36,533 nucleotides of DNA from Bacteroidota bacterium (GTDB taxonomy: Bacteria > Bacteroidota > Bacteroidia > Flavobacteriales_D > Crocinitomicaceae), in assembly GCA_024280155.1 (NCBI GenBank), contig JAJRQQ010000044.1, positions 1-36,533 on the forward strand. Direction: 5' to 3'. Under the pieces are notes generated by a model. That model worked only from the letters and a program-made list of their open reading frames with translations, had not been told where the DNA came from and searched no databases. Position 1 is the stretch's first letter; each line of letters opens with the position of its first letter. Shown one piece after another: positions 25,101 to 34,112 of this stretch. Made by a program: the position numbers and the translations under genes.

Positions 25101-25733
25101 GTGAAAATTGGATTCATTCTTCTTCTTTTATGTCTAAATTCCGCTGCTTTTGCTCAGGAAACTCAATATTTAGACTCTAGCTTGATACAACTCTCAGGTG
25201 TTGTGATTAGTGAAGAAAATCTTGAACCGATGCCTTACACTACGATTTTTGATAAGACACAAATAAGAGGAGTGATTGCGGATTATTACGGATTCTTTTC
25301 CTTAGTTGTTTTACCAGGGGATACAATTTTGTTTTCTTTTTATGGTCACAAGACATCTTCCTATATCGTCCCTGATTCTCTTTCTGGAAGTAGATATTCG
25401 ATCATTCACATGATAGAAACAGATACGATCAACTTACCTTCTGTAGATGTTTATCCTTGGCCTTCTCGTGAAGATTTTGCACGTGCTTTTGTAGAAATGG
25501 AACCTTACGAAGATGCACTTCGAAGAGCTCAGCGTGAATTGTCTGGTGAAAATCTCGCTTTCGTTGCAGCTCGCCTAGATGGAGATGCGAGTTAAAGTTA
25601 TGGAACAGCTCGTTCTATGGCAAATACCAAAATCTACACCAACGGTCAATTGCCTGTAAATAATCTTTTAAATCCTTACTCTTGGGCTAAATTAGTGCAA
25701 GATTGGAAATCAGGTAAATTAAAGAGAGAGTAA
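25101..25733 (+). pseudogene. CarboxypepD-regulatory-like protein with an in-frame stop
   Basis: A GTG start gives a signal peptide (to about AFAQ, residue 18) and a carboxypeptidase-regulatory-like beta-sandwich (about 28-115; LSGVVISEENLEPMPYTTIF and VIADYYGFFSLVVLPGD). A C-terminal region follows with DVYPWPSREDFARAFVEMEP. TAA at 25593-25595 stops the frame, but the same frame continues for 45 more codons (SYGTARSMANTKIYTNGQLP to SGKLKRE) with typical composition for such proteins, ending at 25733. A one-base change from a sense codon such as TTA is the simplest cause. The protein may still be exported but would lack its last tenth or more. Confidence 0.75.
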
Positions 25734-25744
25734 GTTATTTTTAT

Positions 25745-25752
25745 TACATTTG
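25745..25752 (+). promoter_or_regulatory. Possible -7 promoter box
   Basis: TACATTTG fits TAnnTTTG and lies 22 bases before the ATG at 25775, but no TTG at the proper distance was found upstream. It probably drives the next two genes. Confidence 0.4.
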
Positions 25753-25774
25753 TATCTAATACAAGGGTTATTCT

Positions 25775-27760
25775 ATGAAGATTTTTTCATTCTTATTTCT
25801 ATTCTTTTTTTCTAACTTTTTATTTTGTCAAGAAACTGACTTTTATCTGAAATCATCTGGAGAGATGCCCTCTTTTATTTCAGAGTCTTCCTATTTTGTG
25901 GAACGAGTTCACATAAACTCCAAAGTGGATTTTATGGAGAAAAAACCAAATTTTAAAAAAGTACTTAGTAATGTTGTGAACTCTGGTGCTTTGGTATTTG
26001 GCGATTCAGTCTCATCTTTTTCGCAAAAAATTGTCAATATCTTCTCCAAAGACTTCAAGTCAAGTTTCATAAGGTCGAATAAAGTTTTCACTATTTCTTC
26101 AGGGAATGATCTTTTTATTTCAACAGGTCTAGTTGCTCAATTGACGAATCCAGAACAATTAGCTTTTTTCATAGCAAGAGAAATTGTAATTAGCAAACAA
26201 AAAATTCAGGATAGTTTATTGATGGATGTAGATGATCTCTCCACGATTTCTTCAAAAATTGATTACCTAACTACTTTTTCTAAAGAGATTAATTTTCAAA
26301 TAGACTCTGCTGCGGCAGTAATGTACTTGGATAAAGGGTTTCGTAAGGAAGGTTTGTTGTACTCAATGGACATATATCTTTACGAAGATTTCCCTTTCGA
26401 TCAAGTCTCCTTTCCTTTTGATTATTTTAATGACGATAATTATTTTATACCGCCTTCTTTTTTTGATATTTTCGACAGGATTGATCCACAGACAGTTAAG
26501 AGTTCATCTCGATTTATACTGAAAGAAAAAGAAATTCAAGAAAGAAAAAAAAGGTTGATTAGGGTCGCTCAGAATAGACAAAATTCAGAAATAAATCATG
26601 AGATTGAGTCTAACTTTGAAGACGTTGTGAAGTTATGTCAATTTGAGCATGCAAGACAGTGCATTTTGTCGAGTGAATTTCAAATGGCAATTTATGACGT
26701 GTTTCTATTAGAAGAAAAATATTCAAAAACAGTCTCAACAGATTGGTTAAAAGGGAATGCATGGCTTGGGTGTGCCGCACAATATTCTGATGGATTTAAA
26801 AGGAGACCTAATATTTCTTTTCAAACAATGAAAGGAGAGAGTTCTAAGTTTTTCTTTGTATTTAGAAAATTAAATTCAGATGGAATACTTTCACTTTCAT
26901 TAAGAATTATCTATGACTTAAATAAAAAATATAATTCGAATGATTACAATGTTTTGTGGAGTAATTTAATCAATGTTTTAAAAGGAAACAAAACGTTTGA
27001 TTTGACTAAATTTTCTCCAGACTCATATAATGAAGTATACTCTATTCATCTAGAAAAATTAGAGAATACTGTAGGGAGCGATAAATTTGATCAACTTAAT
27101 AGTAAAAAAGATGTTTTTGATTCAACTAAGTTTTATCTTTTTGGGATTGCAGATTTAATAGAGAATGATTTCTTGAAAAACGAATTAGATTCTGTGGGTA
27201 AACCTAAAAGTAGACTTGAGGATAAAAGCGTAACAGTTTTATTGCAATCGAATTATTACAAAACTAACAGAACAATTGATTACAAGAAATCAAAGAAAAA
27301 GTATGGAGAATATTCAAAAGCTTTAAACGAAGTCAAATCACTGGGTAAAGTTTCGGTAAAATTTGACTCAACTTCTCTTAATTATAACGAGTCATCCATA
27401 ATGAAAGAAGTATTTTCTCAAATGTACAACGTCAATGAATATGAAAATGTATTAATTTCACCTTTAGCTTTGAATGAATTGAGGAAATTGAATTTGAACA
27501 CTGATTTTGTGGCTTTTGTTTTTACAGAAGGTATTTATAGACCGAAGTTAAAAGGATATCATTTTCTTGGATTATTTGGCCTTCCTTTACCAATTATTCT
27601 TCCTGATTTTTTTATTAAATCTCACCAATCTAAATTTGTAAATATGGTTGTAGATCTTAAAACAGGAGAATGGTTAGGTGTAGATTATGAAAGATTCAGT
27701 GAACCTTTATTTGCAAAATCATTTGTCAACAGATTATTTTATTCTTTAAATGAATACTAA
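25775..27760 (+). CDS. Secreted protein with a degenerate M48 peptidase-like domain
   Basis: 661 residues. Signal peptide (to about LFCQ, residue 19). Residues about 103-190 follow the layout of M48 metallopeptidases: NKVFTISSGNDLFISTGLV, then NPEQLAFFIAREIVISK where the zinc motif HExxH should stand, then EINFQIDSAAAVMYLDKGF where the E...AD motif and following helix are expected. The HExxH histidines are absent (AREIVIS), so it should not be a protease. The remaining 450 residues are helix-rich, perhaps TPR-like, with no recognised domain. Eight bases separate it from the next gene, so they are likely one operon. The M48 relation is my reading of motifs and not a search result. Confidence 0.6.
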   Translation: MKIFSFLFLFFFSNFLFCQETDFYLKSSGEMPSFISESSYFVERVHINSKVDFMEKKPNFKKVLSNVVNSGALVFGDSVSSFSQKIVNIFSKDFKSSFIRSNKVFTISSGNDLFISTGLVAQLTNPEQLAFFIAREIVISKQKIQDSLLMDVDDLSTISSKIDYLTTFSKEINFQIDSAAAVMYLDKGFRKEGLLYSMDIYLYEDFPFDQVSFPFDYFNDDNYFIPPSFFDIFDRIDPQTVKSSSRFILKEKEIQERKKRLIRVAQNRQNSEINHEIESNFEDVVKLCQFEHARQCILSSEFQMAIYDVFLLEEKYSKTVSTDWLKGNAWLGCAAQYSDGFKRRPNISFQTMKGESSKFFFVFRKLNSDGILSLSLRIIYDLNKKYNSNDYNVLWSNLINVLKGNKTFDLTKFSPDSYNEVYSIHLEKLENTVGSDKFDQLNSKKDVFDSTKFYLFGIADLIENDFLKNELDSVGKPKSRLEDKSVTVLLQSNYYKTNRTIDYKKSKKKYGEYSKALNEVKSLGKVSVKFDSTSLNYNESSIMKEVFSQMYNVNEYENVLISPLALNELRKLNLNTDFVAFVFTEGIYRPKLKGYHFLGLFGLPLPIILPDFFIKSHQSKFVNMVVDLKTGEWLGVDYERFSEPLFAKSFVNRLFYSLNEY

Positions 27761-27768
27761 AAATTTAA

Positions 27769-28593
27769 ATGAACATGAATATTAAAATTTTCATCACTGT
27801 TTTTTTTATCCTGATATGCTATGTGTCATTTTCACAAAAAGGATATTTAGGAAGGAAAAATTACATTGGTATTACAGGAATGTTTAATGTGCCCGTATTT
27901 TCTGGAGCATTTAATGAGAAAGCTTTTTATAATGTGAGAGGTGAAATGAAAAAGAAAAAAGATTGGTTTGACTTTGGAGCAACAATAGAATACTATAGAA
28001 TTGTAAAAAAAAGACTTGGGATTGGGGTGGAAATTACCAACAGAAGATTTGAAGTTCTAAGTGATAAATCATATGCAAATTCTTTCTATGATGACGTTTT
28101 TGGTAATTATGTTCAAAAAACAGGTTTGAGATTAGAACCGGTTAAGTTAAATTATTTTGCTTTTATCCCTCAGTTTGTGGTTGCACCTAAAATGAATCAT
28201 GTTGGGACTGGTATTTCTCATAAAATAGGAATAGGATACAGTCTTTCAAAAGTAAGAAATACTAGCCACTATTATTCAATAAATGAATTCTCTGAAACAA
28301 ATAGTGAGAATCAAAATTGGACTCCTTCGGATAAATATTATCTCGATCAAAATTGGAAATCTTTTGAAGCGATAACATTAATGTACGGGCTTAGTTTAGA
28401 TGTTCCAATTACCGATTTAATTCACGTATATGGGGGGTTCAATTATTACTTAAATTTGTATTTAAGACCTTCTGAAGAGTATTTAAATAACAATTCAGAA
28501 GATTTTTTCAGTTTTTCGGATATTTACTTCAATGTCCAACGTGAAAATTTATTCAATTGGAATGCTAAAATTGGGGTAGCAATCGTTTTTTAG
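27769..28593 (+). CDS. Predicted outer-membrane beta-barrel protein
   Basis: 274 residues. Signal peptide (to about SFSQ, residue 23). The rest alternates aromatic and polar residues in short strands ending mostly in Phe or Tyr (IGITGMFNVPVF, WFDFGATIEYYRI, LGIGVEITNRRF, HKIGIGYSLSKV, VYGGFNYYLNLYL) and finishes with a strand ending in Phe (NWNAKIGVAIVF), the usual signature of an outer-membrane barrel. No family is recognised. It follows the dead-M48 gene by eight bases, so the two may form a pair. It overlaps the convergent imelysin gene tail-to-tail by four bases (TTAG). Confidence 0.7.
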   Translation: MNMNIKIFITVFFILICYVSFSQKGYLGRKNYIGITGMFNVPVFSGAFNEKAFYNVRGEMKKKKDWFDFGATIEYYRIVKKRLGIGVEITNRRFEVLSDKSYANSFYDDVFGNYVQKTGLRLEPVKLNYFAFIPQFVVAPKMNHVGTGISHKIGIGYSLSKVRNTSHYYSINEFSETNSENQNWTPSDKYYLDQNWKSFEAITLMYGLSLDVPITDLIHVYGGFNYYLNLYLRPSEEYLNNNSEDFFSFSDIYFNVQRENLFNWNAKIGVAIVF

Positions 28594-29720
28594 TTAATGT
28601 TTAAATCAGACAAATATTCTTTTAAAATAGCAGAGATTCTATAAAGAGAATCTGAAATTTGTTTGAGCTTCTCTCTTTCTCCATTGGTTAAAGCTGCATC
28701 AAAATCTCCTTGAATAGAATTAATGATGTTTGTACAATTGTTAATTTCTGAGAGTAAAATAGTTGATTTATTGTGATCAACTTCTTCTAAAAGATCTGCA
28801 AGTGCATAATCGTTCTGAACTTCAATTGAGTCATTACCATAGATGAAATATTTTATGGCTAAGTTTTTGTTTTTTAGGTCGTTGATTGTGTTGTCAGAGA
28901 ATTTACTCAATTCATCGTTGATATTTTGAGAATTATATGGTGTTAAAAGTGTTTGATCAGCAAAATCTTGTTCAATAAATTCAATCATTCCATTGAATGT
29001 TTTTTTGATGAATTCCTTCCCGTCCATCAATAATATTTCATCTTCGATTTGTTTTTCCCAAGAATTATCAGTGACAACTTGGGAATATAAAAATTGAGTA
29101 GTAGAGACTAAAAAAGTTCTTCGACGGTTTTTAATCACATCGCTAGTTGAAAAATCAATATTCGAACGAGCACCTGGACCAGATGCATTTAAATCTTCGC
29201 CCCATAATAAAAACTCTAAAACATGATAACCTAAAGTAAGGTTTTCAGGTGATCCTATTTGGTGCAAGTTTATTATCTCCTGGTAAGATAAGACAGGGTA
29301 TTGAACTGGATTATTAATAATACCTGCTGATGGATTAGAAGAAGAATAATCAACGTATTCAATATTCATCTTCGAGATATCAATTTGATCTAAATTAGGG
29401 GGTAATGGAGAATTATTGAAATTCATGTAAAAAATAGGCTTTGATTGATTGAAATAACCATAACTACTGACCCAATTTGTTTTTGAGAAATTGAAAAAAG
29501 TGATAATGGGTTGGGAATTAAAGCTACTTATTGAGTTCTTTAATTTAATCGTCGAAGCTTTATGTTGCCCAAATATATATTTGTTATTAGCAATGAAAGA
29601 TGATTTAACTTTAGATATTTGATAAGAATAATTAGTATCACTATTTTTCTCTTTTTTACAACTAGTCAATGTTAAAAGACTAAAAAATAGAAAAGATAGT
29701 ATGAAACGGTTTGTTAACAT
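28590..29720 (-). CDS. Imelysin-family lipoprotein (M75)
   Basis: 376 residues. Lipobox LTLTSC with Cys21, so it is envelope-anchored. The diagnostic imelysin motif GYHVLEFLLWG (164-174, family form GxHxxEFLLWG) is intact with His166 and Glu169; SGPGARSN follows, and the rest is helical as expected. Imelysins (first named as insulin-cleaving proteins, later linked to iron uptake) have an unsettled biochemical role. Here it stands alone, without iron-transport genes, so the context adds little. Confidence 0.88.
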   Translation of the reverse strand: MLTNRFILSFLFFSLLTLTSCKKEKNSDTNYSYQISKVKSSFIANNKYIFGQHKASTIKLKNSISSFNSQPIITFFNFSKTNWVSSYGYFNQSKPIFYMNFNNSPLPPNLDQIDISKMNIEYVDYSSSNPSAGIINNPVQYPVLSYQEIINLHQIGSPENLTLGYHVLEFLLWGEDLNASGPGARSNIDFSTSDVIKNRRRTFLVSTTQFLYSQVVTDNSWEKQIEDEILLMDGKEFIKKTFNGMIEFIEQDFADQTLLTPYNSQNINDELSKFSDNTINDLKNKNLAIKYFIYGNDSIEVQNDYALADLLEEVDHNKSTILLSEINNCTNIINSIQGDFDAALTNGEREKLKQISDSLYRISAILKEYLSDLNIN

Positions 29721-29776
29721 TTGTTTTTTTATTAAAGTATGATGAAATTAGCAATTAAAAGTTAATTCCTTATCTC

Positions 29777-31021
29777 CTAAGCAGGGAAACTTAAGAAATA
29801 TTTCTCTACAGGTTGCGTCAATGCAGATATATTCAAATTGTCAGAAGCTTCTGCTAAATCAATTACTTCTCCGTTTTTCATCAATAAATTAATGTTTTCC
29901 TTGTGTTCGTTGTAGGCATTATTCCGAAGAATGTCACTGTAAACAAAGTAAGAAACTTCATTATCACTTAATGAATATTCCTTTTGGATTTTTTCTTTGA
30001 CGCGATTAACTTCTTCATCAGAAAATGGACTTTTGGAAACCTTTATCTTAAACAATTCTCGATTAATCAATTTCTTCGATAGTGTTGAAAGAACAAAGTC
30101 GTCGTGCTGTTGCCAAACTTTTATAGCACTGAGAATATCAAAGTCATCCAATTGTGCAAAAGATTCTAAAACACTCTGGTTTTCAAGAAAATCTTCTCTC
30201 GAAACATTGTTCTCCATGAAAAATAATAAAGAAGGACTGCCAAATAGTTTTTGGCCTTGTTGAACCAATTGTTTTGCTCTACGAAGAATGTGAATTAGCA
30301 TGTATTCTCCAGCAACAACGGTTTTGTGCATGTAAACTTGCCAATACATCAATCTTCTAGAAACGATAAATTTCTCTATCGAATAGATGCCTTTTTCTTC
30401 CAACACCAAACTCCCGTCCTTAATGTCAATCATTTCAATGATTCGGTCGCTTCCAATTTTCCCTTCATTAACACCTGTGTAAAAACTGTCTCTGTTCAAA
30501 TAATCCATTCTGTCCATGTCTAACTGACTGGAGACTAACTGGTGTAAAAATGTTTTTGAATAATCGTTTTTGAATATCTGAATGGCTAAATCTAACTTTC
30601 CGTCAAATTCTTTGCTCAATTTCTCCATGAAAAATAAAGAGATTTCTTCATGACTTATTCCCGATGCAATGTCGTGCTCCAATGCATGACTAAATGGACC
30701 ATGACCGATATCGTGTAATAAAATCGCCAATAAAACGGCTTCTTCTTCTGCGTCTGTAATTTCATTTCCCTTTCGGCGAATGGTAGCAACAGCTTTTGAC
30801 ATCAGGTGCATTGCTCCTAGAACATGATGAAAACGAGTGTGCAATGCACCCGGATAAACCAAATGAGTTAACCCCAATTGACTGATTCTTCTCAAACGTT
30901 GAAAATAGGGGTGACCGATAATGTCGAAAATTATTTCTTTCGGAATTGAAATAAAACCATAGACAGGGTCGTTAAATATTTTCTTTTTGTTATTAATGTT
31001 GACTTTTGATTGCAATTGCAT
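29777..31021 (-). CDS. HD-domain phosphohydrolase, dNTPase-like
   Basis: 414 residues from the ATG at 31021. An earlier ATG at 31054 would leave only 20 bases to the divergent porX gene and adds residues with no recognised motif, so the later start is preferred. The HD superfamily motifs are present: HTRFHHVLGAMHLM (metal His), LLAILLHDIGHGPFSHALEH (HD pair) and SSQLDMDRMDYLNRDSFYTG (distal Asp). IFNDPVYGFI and GHPYFQRLRRISQLGL are typical of the SAMHD1/dNTPase-like branch in Bacteroidota. Substrate unproven. Divergent placement beside porX, as here, is what I recall for this phylum. Confidence 0.88.
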   Translation of the reverse strand: MQLQSKVNINNKKKIFNDPVYGFISIPKEIIFDIIGHPYFQRLRRISQLGLTHLVYPGALHTRFHHVLGAMHLMSKAVATIRRKGNEITDAEEEAVLLAILLHDIGHGPFSHALEHDIASGISHEEISLFFMEKLSKEFDGKLDLAIQIFKNDYSKTFLHQLVSSQLDMDRMDYLNRDSFYTGVNEGKIGSDRIIEMIDIKDGSLVLEEKGIYSIEKFIVSRRLMYWQVYMHKTVVAGEYMLIHILRRAKQLVQQGQKLFGSPSLLFFMENNVSREDFLENQSVLESFAQLDDFDILSAIKVWQQHDDFVLSTLSKKLINRELFKIKVSKSPFSDEEVNRVKEKIQKEYSLSDNEVSYFVYSDILRNNAYNEHKENINLLMKNGEVIDLAEASDNLNISALTQPVEKYFLSFPA

Positions 31022-31074
31022 ACTTTTATATATTGAAGTATTCTTTTTCTTCAAAATTAAAAAAATAAACGCAC

Positions 31075-32619
31075 ATGCAGATTAAAATTCTTTGGGCAGA
31101 CGATGAAATTGACTTATTAAAGCCACATATTCTCTTTTTAGAAGCGAAAGGCTATGAAGTTACTCCGGTAAATAACGGTTCTTCTGCAGTTGAAAAAAGC
31201 AATGAAGAAAACTTTGATATTATCTTTTTAGATGAAAATATGCCCGGAATTACGGGATTGGAAGCGTTAACACGCATAAAGCAATCAAAACCTCACGTTC
31301 CTGTTGTAATGATTACAAAAAGTGAAGAGGAATATATCATGGAGGAAGCTATCGGTAGCAACATTGCCGATTACCTTATAAAACCAGTTAATCCCAACCA
31401 AATTCTGTTGTCAATTAAAAAAAGTTTAGATAAATCTAAATTGGTTTCTCAAAAAACGAATTCTAATTATCAGCAAGAATTTAGAGAAATGGGAATGCAG
31501 TTGAATAGCCGTTTGGATACGGAAGAATGGTTTGAAATGTATGAAAAACTCATCTATTGGGAACTGAAACTAAACGACATTGAAGATTCAGGAATGAAAG
31601 AAATTCTTGAAATGCAAAAGAAAGAGGCGAATACACAATTTTCAAAATTCATTGAGAATAATTACTTGAATTGGTTGAATGGAGTAGATGAATCACCAGA
31701 AATGATTCACACTTTATTTAAAAATAAAATCAATCCGAAACTAGAGAGTGAAGATGTATTTGTGGTTGTGATTGATAATTTGCGTTACGATCAATGGAAA
31801 ATGATTCGACCAATTTTTGCAAAATATTTCGCGATTGAAAACGAAGAAATTGTGTATTCCATTTTACCAACAGCAACTCAATATGCTAGAAATGCATTCT
31901 TTGCAGGGTTAATGCCTTCTGAAATTGCCAAAAAACATCCGCAATATTGGAAAGGGGAAAACGATGAAGGTGGGAAAAATCTTTTTGAAAAAGAATTGTT
32001 GGCAGAGCAATTGAAAAGACTGAATAGAGATGTGAAGTTTTCTTACAATAAGATTACAAATTTAACGGCGGGAAAGAAACTAGCAGATAATTTCAATCAA
32101 TTATTGACGAATCAGCTGAATGTGATTGTCTATAATTTTGTAGATATGCTTTCTCATGCTCGAACTGAAATGGAAGTGATTAAAGAATTGGCGGGTGATG
32201 AATCTGCTTATCGTTCTTTGACGGTTTCTTGGTTCGACCATTCTCCTTTGCATGACATTGTAAAAAAAATAGCAGCTTCTGGAAAGAAATTAGTCATCAC
32301 AACCGATCACGGAACGGTAAGGGTGTCGAATCCAATTAAAATTGTTGGTGAGAAAAGTGTGAATACAAATTTACGTTACAAAGCAGGAAGAAGTCTGACT
32401 TACAAAGATAAAGATGTTTTTAAAGTGAAAAATCCTGAGGATGCATTTGTGCCGAAAACGAGTATCAATGGAGAATATGTTTTTGCGAGAGACCAAGATT
32501 TCTTCGTTTACCCCAACAATTACAATCACTTTGTAAATTATTATAATGACACCTTTCAGCACGGAGGGGTATCTTTGGAAGAATTGTTAATACCGTTTAT
32601 CGAATTATCACCTAAATAA
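31075..32619 (+). CDS. porX: PorX: response regulator fused to a PglZ phosphatase domain
   Basis: 514 residues. Receiver domain (1-120) with WADDE (7-11), phospho-accepting Asp53 (FLDENMPG) and Lys103 (LIKPVNP). A helical linker of about 100 residues follows, then a PglZ/alkaline-phosphatase fold: VVVIDNLRYDQW (231-242, metal Asp234), ILPTATQYARNAFFAGLMP (263-281, nucleophile Thr region), DHGTVRVSNP and a C-terminal HGGVSLEELLIP. PorX controls T9SS genes with the kinase PorY and ECF sigma factor SigP in Porphyromonas; PorY is not encoded here. The stop overlaps the tsaE start by one base. Confidence 0.95.
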   Translation: MQIKILWADDEIDLLKPHILFLEAKGYEVTPVNNGSSAVEKSNEENFDIIFLDENMPGITGLEALTRIKQSKPHVPVVMITKSEEEYIMEEAIGSNIADYLIKPVNPNQILLSIKKSLDKSKLVSQKTNSNYQQEFREMGMQLNSRLDTEEWFEMYEKLIYWELKLNDIEDSGMKEILEMQKKEANTQFSKFIENNYLNWLNGVDESPEMIHTLFKNKINPKLESEDVFVVVIDNLRYDQWKMIRPIFAKYFAIENEEIVYSILPTATQYARNAFFAGLMPSEIAKKHPQYWKGENDEGGKNLFEKELLAEQLKRLNRDVKFSYNKITNLTAGKKLADNFNQLLTNQLNVIVYNFVDMLSHARTEMEVIKELAGDESAYRSLTVSWFDHSPLHDIVKKIAASGKKLVITTDHGTVRVSNPIKIVGEKSVNTNLRYKAGRSLTYKDKDVFKVKNPEDAFVPKTSINGEYVFARDQDFFVYPNNYNHFVNYYNDTFQHGGVSLEELLIPFIELSPK

Positions 32620-33038
32620 TGGAAATTAGAGTAGAATCTTTGGATGCGTTGCATAATGCTGCAACAGAATTTCTTGAAATCACAAAAGGACATAAAATTT
32701 TTGCTTTTGATGCAGAAATGGGAACAGGTAAAACAACTTTTATTTCAGCGTTGCTTCATGCAATGGGAATCGTAGAAGTAGAAGGTTCTCCGACTTATTC
32801 TCTGGTGAATGTTTACGAAAGTAAAATGTTTGGAAGAATTTATCATTTCGATTTATTTAGAATTGAAAGTGAAGAAGAAGCTTTTGATATTGGAATTGAA
32901 GAAATGTTGTATTCAGATAGTTATTGCTTTATCGAATGGCCAAGTAAAATTGAAAATGTCTTGCCTGAAGATGCTGTTTTGGTTCGAATGAGAATCGAAG
33001 ATGAGGTACGTATTCTTGAAATCGATTTGGAGGAATAA
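32619..33038 (+). CDS. tsaE: tRNA threonylcarbamoyladenosine biosynthesis ATPase TsaE
   Basis: 139 residues, normal length. P-loop AEMGTGKTTF (32-41), the family segment EGSPTYSLVNVY, the YHFDLFRI motif and FIEWPSKI are all diagnostic. TsaE works with TsaB and TsaD to make the t6A37 modification on tRNAs that read ANN codons. It is translationally coupled to porX, an order I recall from many Flavobacteriia. Confidence 0.95.
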   Translation: MEIRVESLDALHNAATEFLEITKGHKIFAFDAEMGTGKTTFISALLHAMGIVEVEGSPTYSLVNVYESKMFGRIYHFDLFRIESEEEAFDIGIEEMLYSDSYCFIEWPSKIENVLPEDAVLVRMRIEDEVRILEIDLEE

Positions 33039-33116
33039 AAATAAAAACCATCCTTTTTTATGGAAAAGAGAATTAAATGAATCTTATAGTCGAGAGTTTA
33101 ATTTAATACATAAAAA

Positions 33117-34022
33117 ATGAGAGGTTTTCAAATCAAGAATATTTGCACAGAGAACTGGAATGAAATGACGCCTAACGAAAAGGGTGCTTTTTGTTCAAAA
33201 TGTTCAAAATCAGTCCATAATTTCGCGAAAAAGTCATTGGATGAGATTAAGATTGAATTAATTAAAAGTATTGATAAAAATACTTGTGGGAGAATTCAAA
33301 ACAGTCAAGCAGAAAAACTCAATCAAGCATTTCATGTTTGGCAAATGAGTAACAAAAAAACAATGAATAGAGCGATGTTATTTTCTTTAATCATCGTTTT
33401 TGGATTGTCTATTGTGAGTTGTTCGAATGAAAAAGATGAACAGCTTATTCAAAATTTCCAAACACAAGCCATTGAAGTTCTTATACACGAAAATAAGGAA
33501 GTTTTAAATGAAAAGCCCATTTCACAAGATTCCAGAAGTTTAAATAATTTTCCGATTTATTCAGAGGGTAAAACTGAAGACAGCGTTATTCAAGATGTAA
33601 AAAAAGACACTTCTACTGTTCAATTCGTTGAAATTGAATGTTTTGCTGATGTTGGTTATTATACGATGGGGATGCTAAGTGTTTCTACTGAATATCAAGA
33701 ATTTCTTGAAGATACTGTTCCTGAAATTGTTGACGAATATGATCGTAATGGGATACTGTTGCCCCATGATTTTTCAGCCTTATTATTTCCTAATCCTACT
33801 ATTTCTGATTTTAAAATTGATTTAAAAGTTGCAGAAAGAAATATAATTACGATACAATTGTTTAGTCAGCAAGGAGAGATTATAGAGAGTATAAAAAATG
33901 AAGAATTTGAAAGAGGAAGTTATTCGATACCTGTTTCCTTAACCAATCTTCCATCAGGTGTTTATTTAGTAGTTATACATTCTAATAAATACAATAAAAC
34001 GTTGAGAATTGTTAAACAGTAG
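33117..34022 (+). CDS. Zinc-ribbon, single TM, T9SS-tail protein of odd architecture
   Basis: 301 residues. The N-terminus has no signal peptide. Instead it has ICTENWNEMTPNEKGAFCSK with Cys10, Cys26 and Cys29, then Cys57 in TCGRI, a probable small zinc-binding domain seen in Bacteroidota proteins. One hydrophobic segment (about 86-101, MLFSLIIVFGLSIVSC) ends in a lipobox-like VSC at Cys102. A low-complexity Ser/Glu region leads to a C-terminal T9SS-like domain (about 225-301: LLFPNPTISDFKIDLK to LPSGVYLVVIHSNKY). Zinc domain inside, sorting domain outside would be the natural topology. Function unknown. The gene stands between tsaE and ald. Confidence 0.75.
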   Translation: MRGFQIKNICTENWNEMTPNEKGAFCSKCSKSVHNFAKKSLDEIKIELIKSIDKNTCGRIQNSQAEKLNQAFHVWQMSNKKTMNRAMLFSLIIVFGLSIVSCSNEKDEQLIQNFQTQAIEVLIHENKEVLNEKPISQDSRSLNNFPIYSEGKTEDSVIQDVKKDTSTVQFVEIECFADVGYYTMGMLSVSTEYQEFLEDTVPEIVDEYDRNGILLPHDFSALLFPNPTISDFKIDLKVAERNIITIQLFSQQGEIIESIKNEEFERGSYSIPVSLTNLPSGVYLVVIHSNKYNKTLRIVKQ

Positions 34023-34112
34023 AAAAGACGATTTGAGAACTTATAAAGAAAAATCCTTCAAATTAAAACATTTTCCTTGTATATTCGTAGAACAGAATCT
34101 AATACCTGAAAT

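Noticed and set aside
31020..31041. Dyad ATACTT-N10-AAGTAT between the HD gene and porX as an operator
   Set aside because: Short arms in AT-rich sequence overlapping the chosen HD start; chance is a sufficient explanation.
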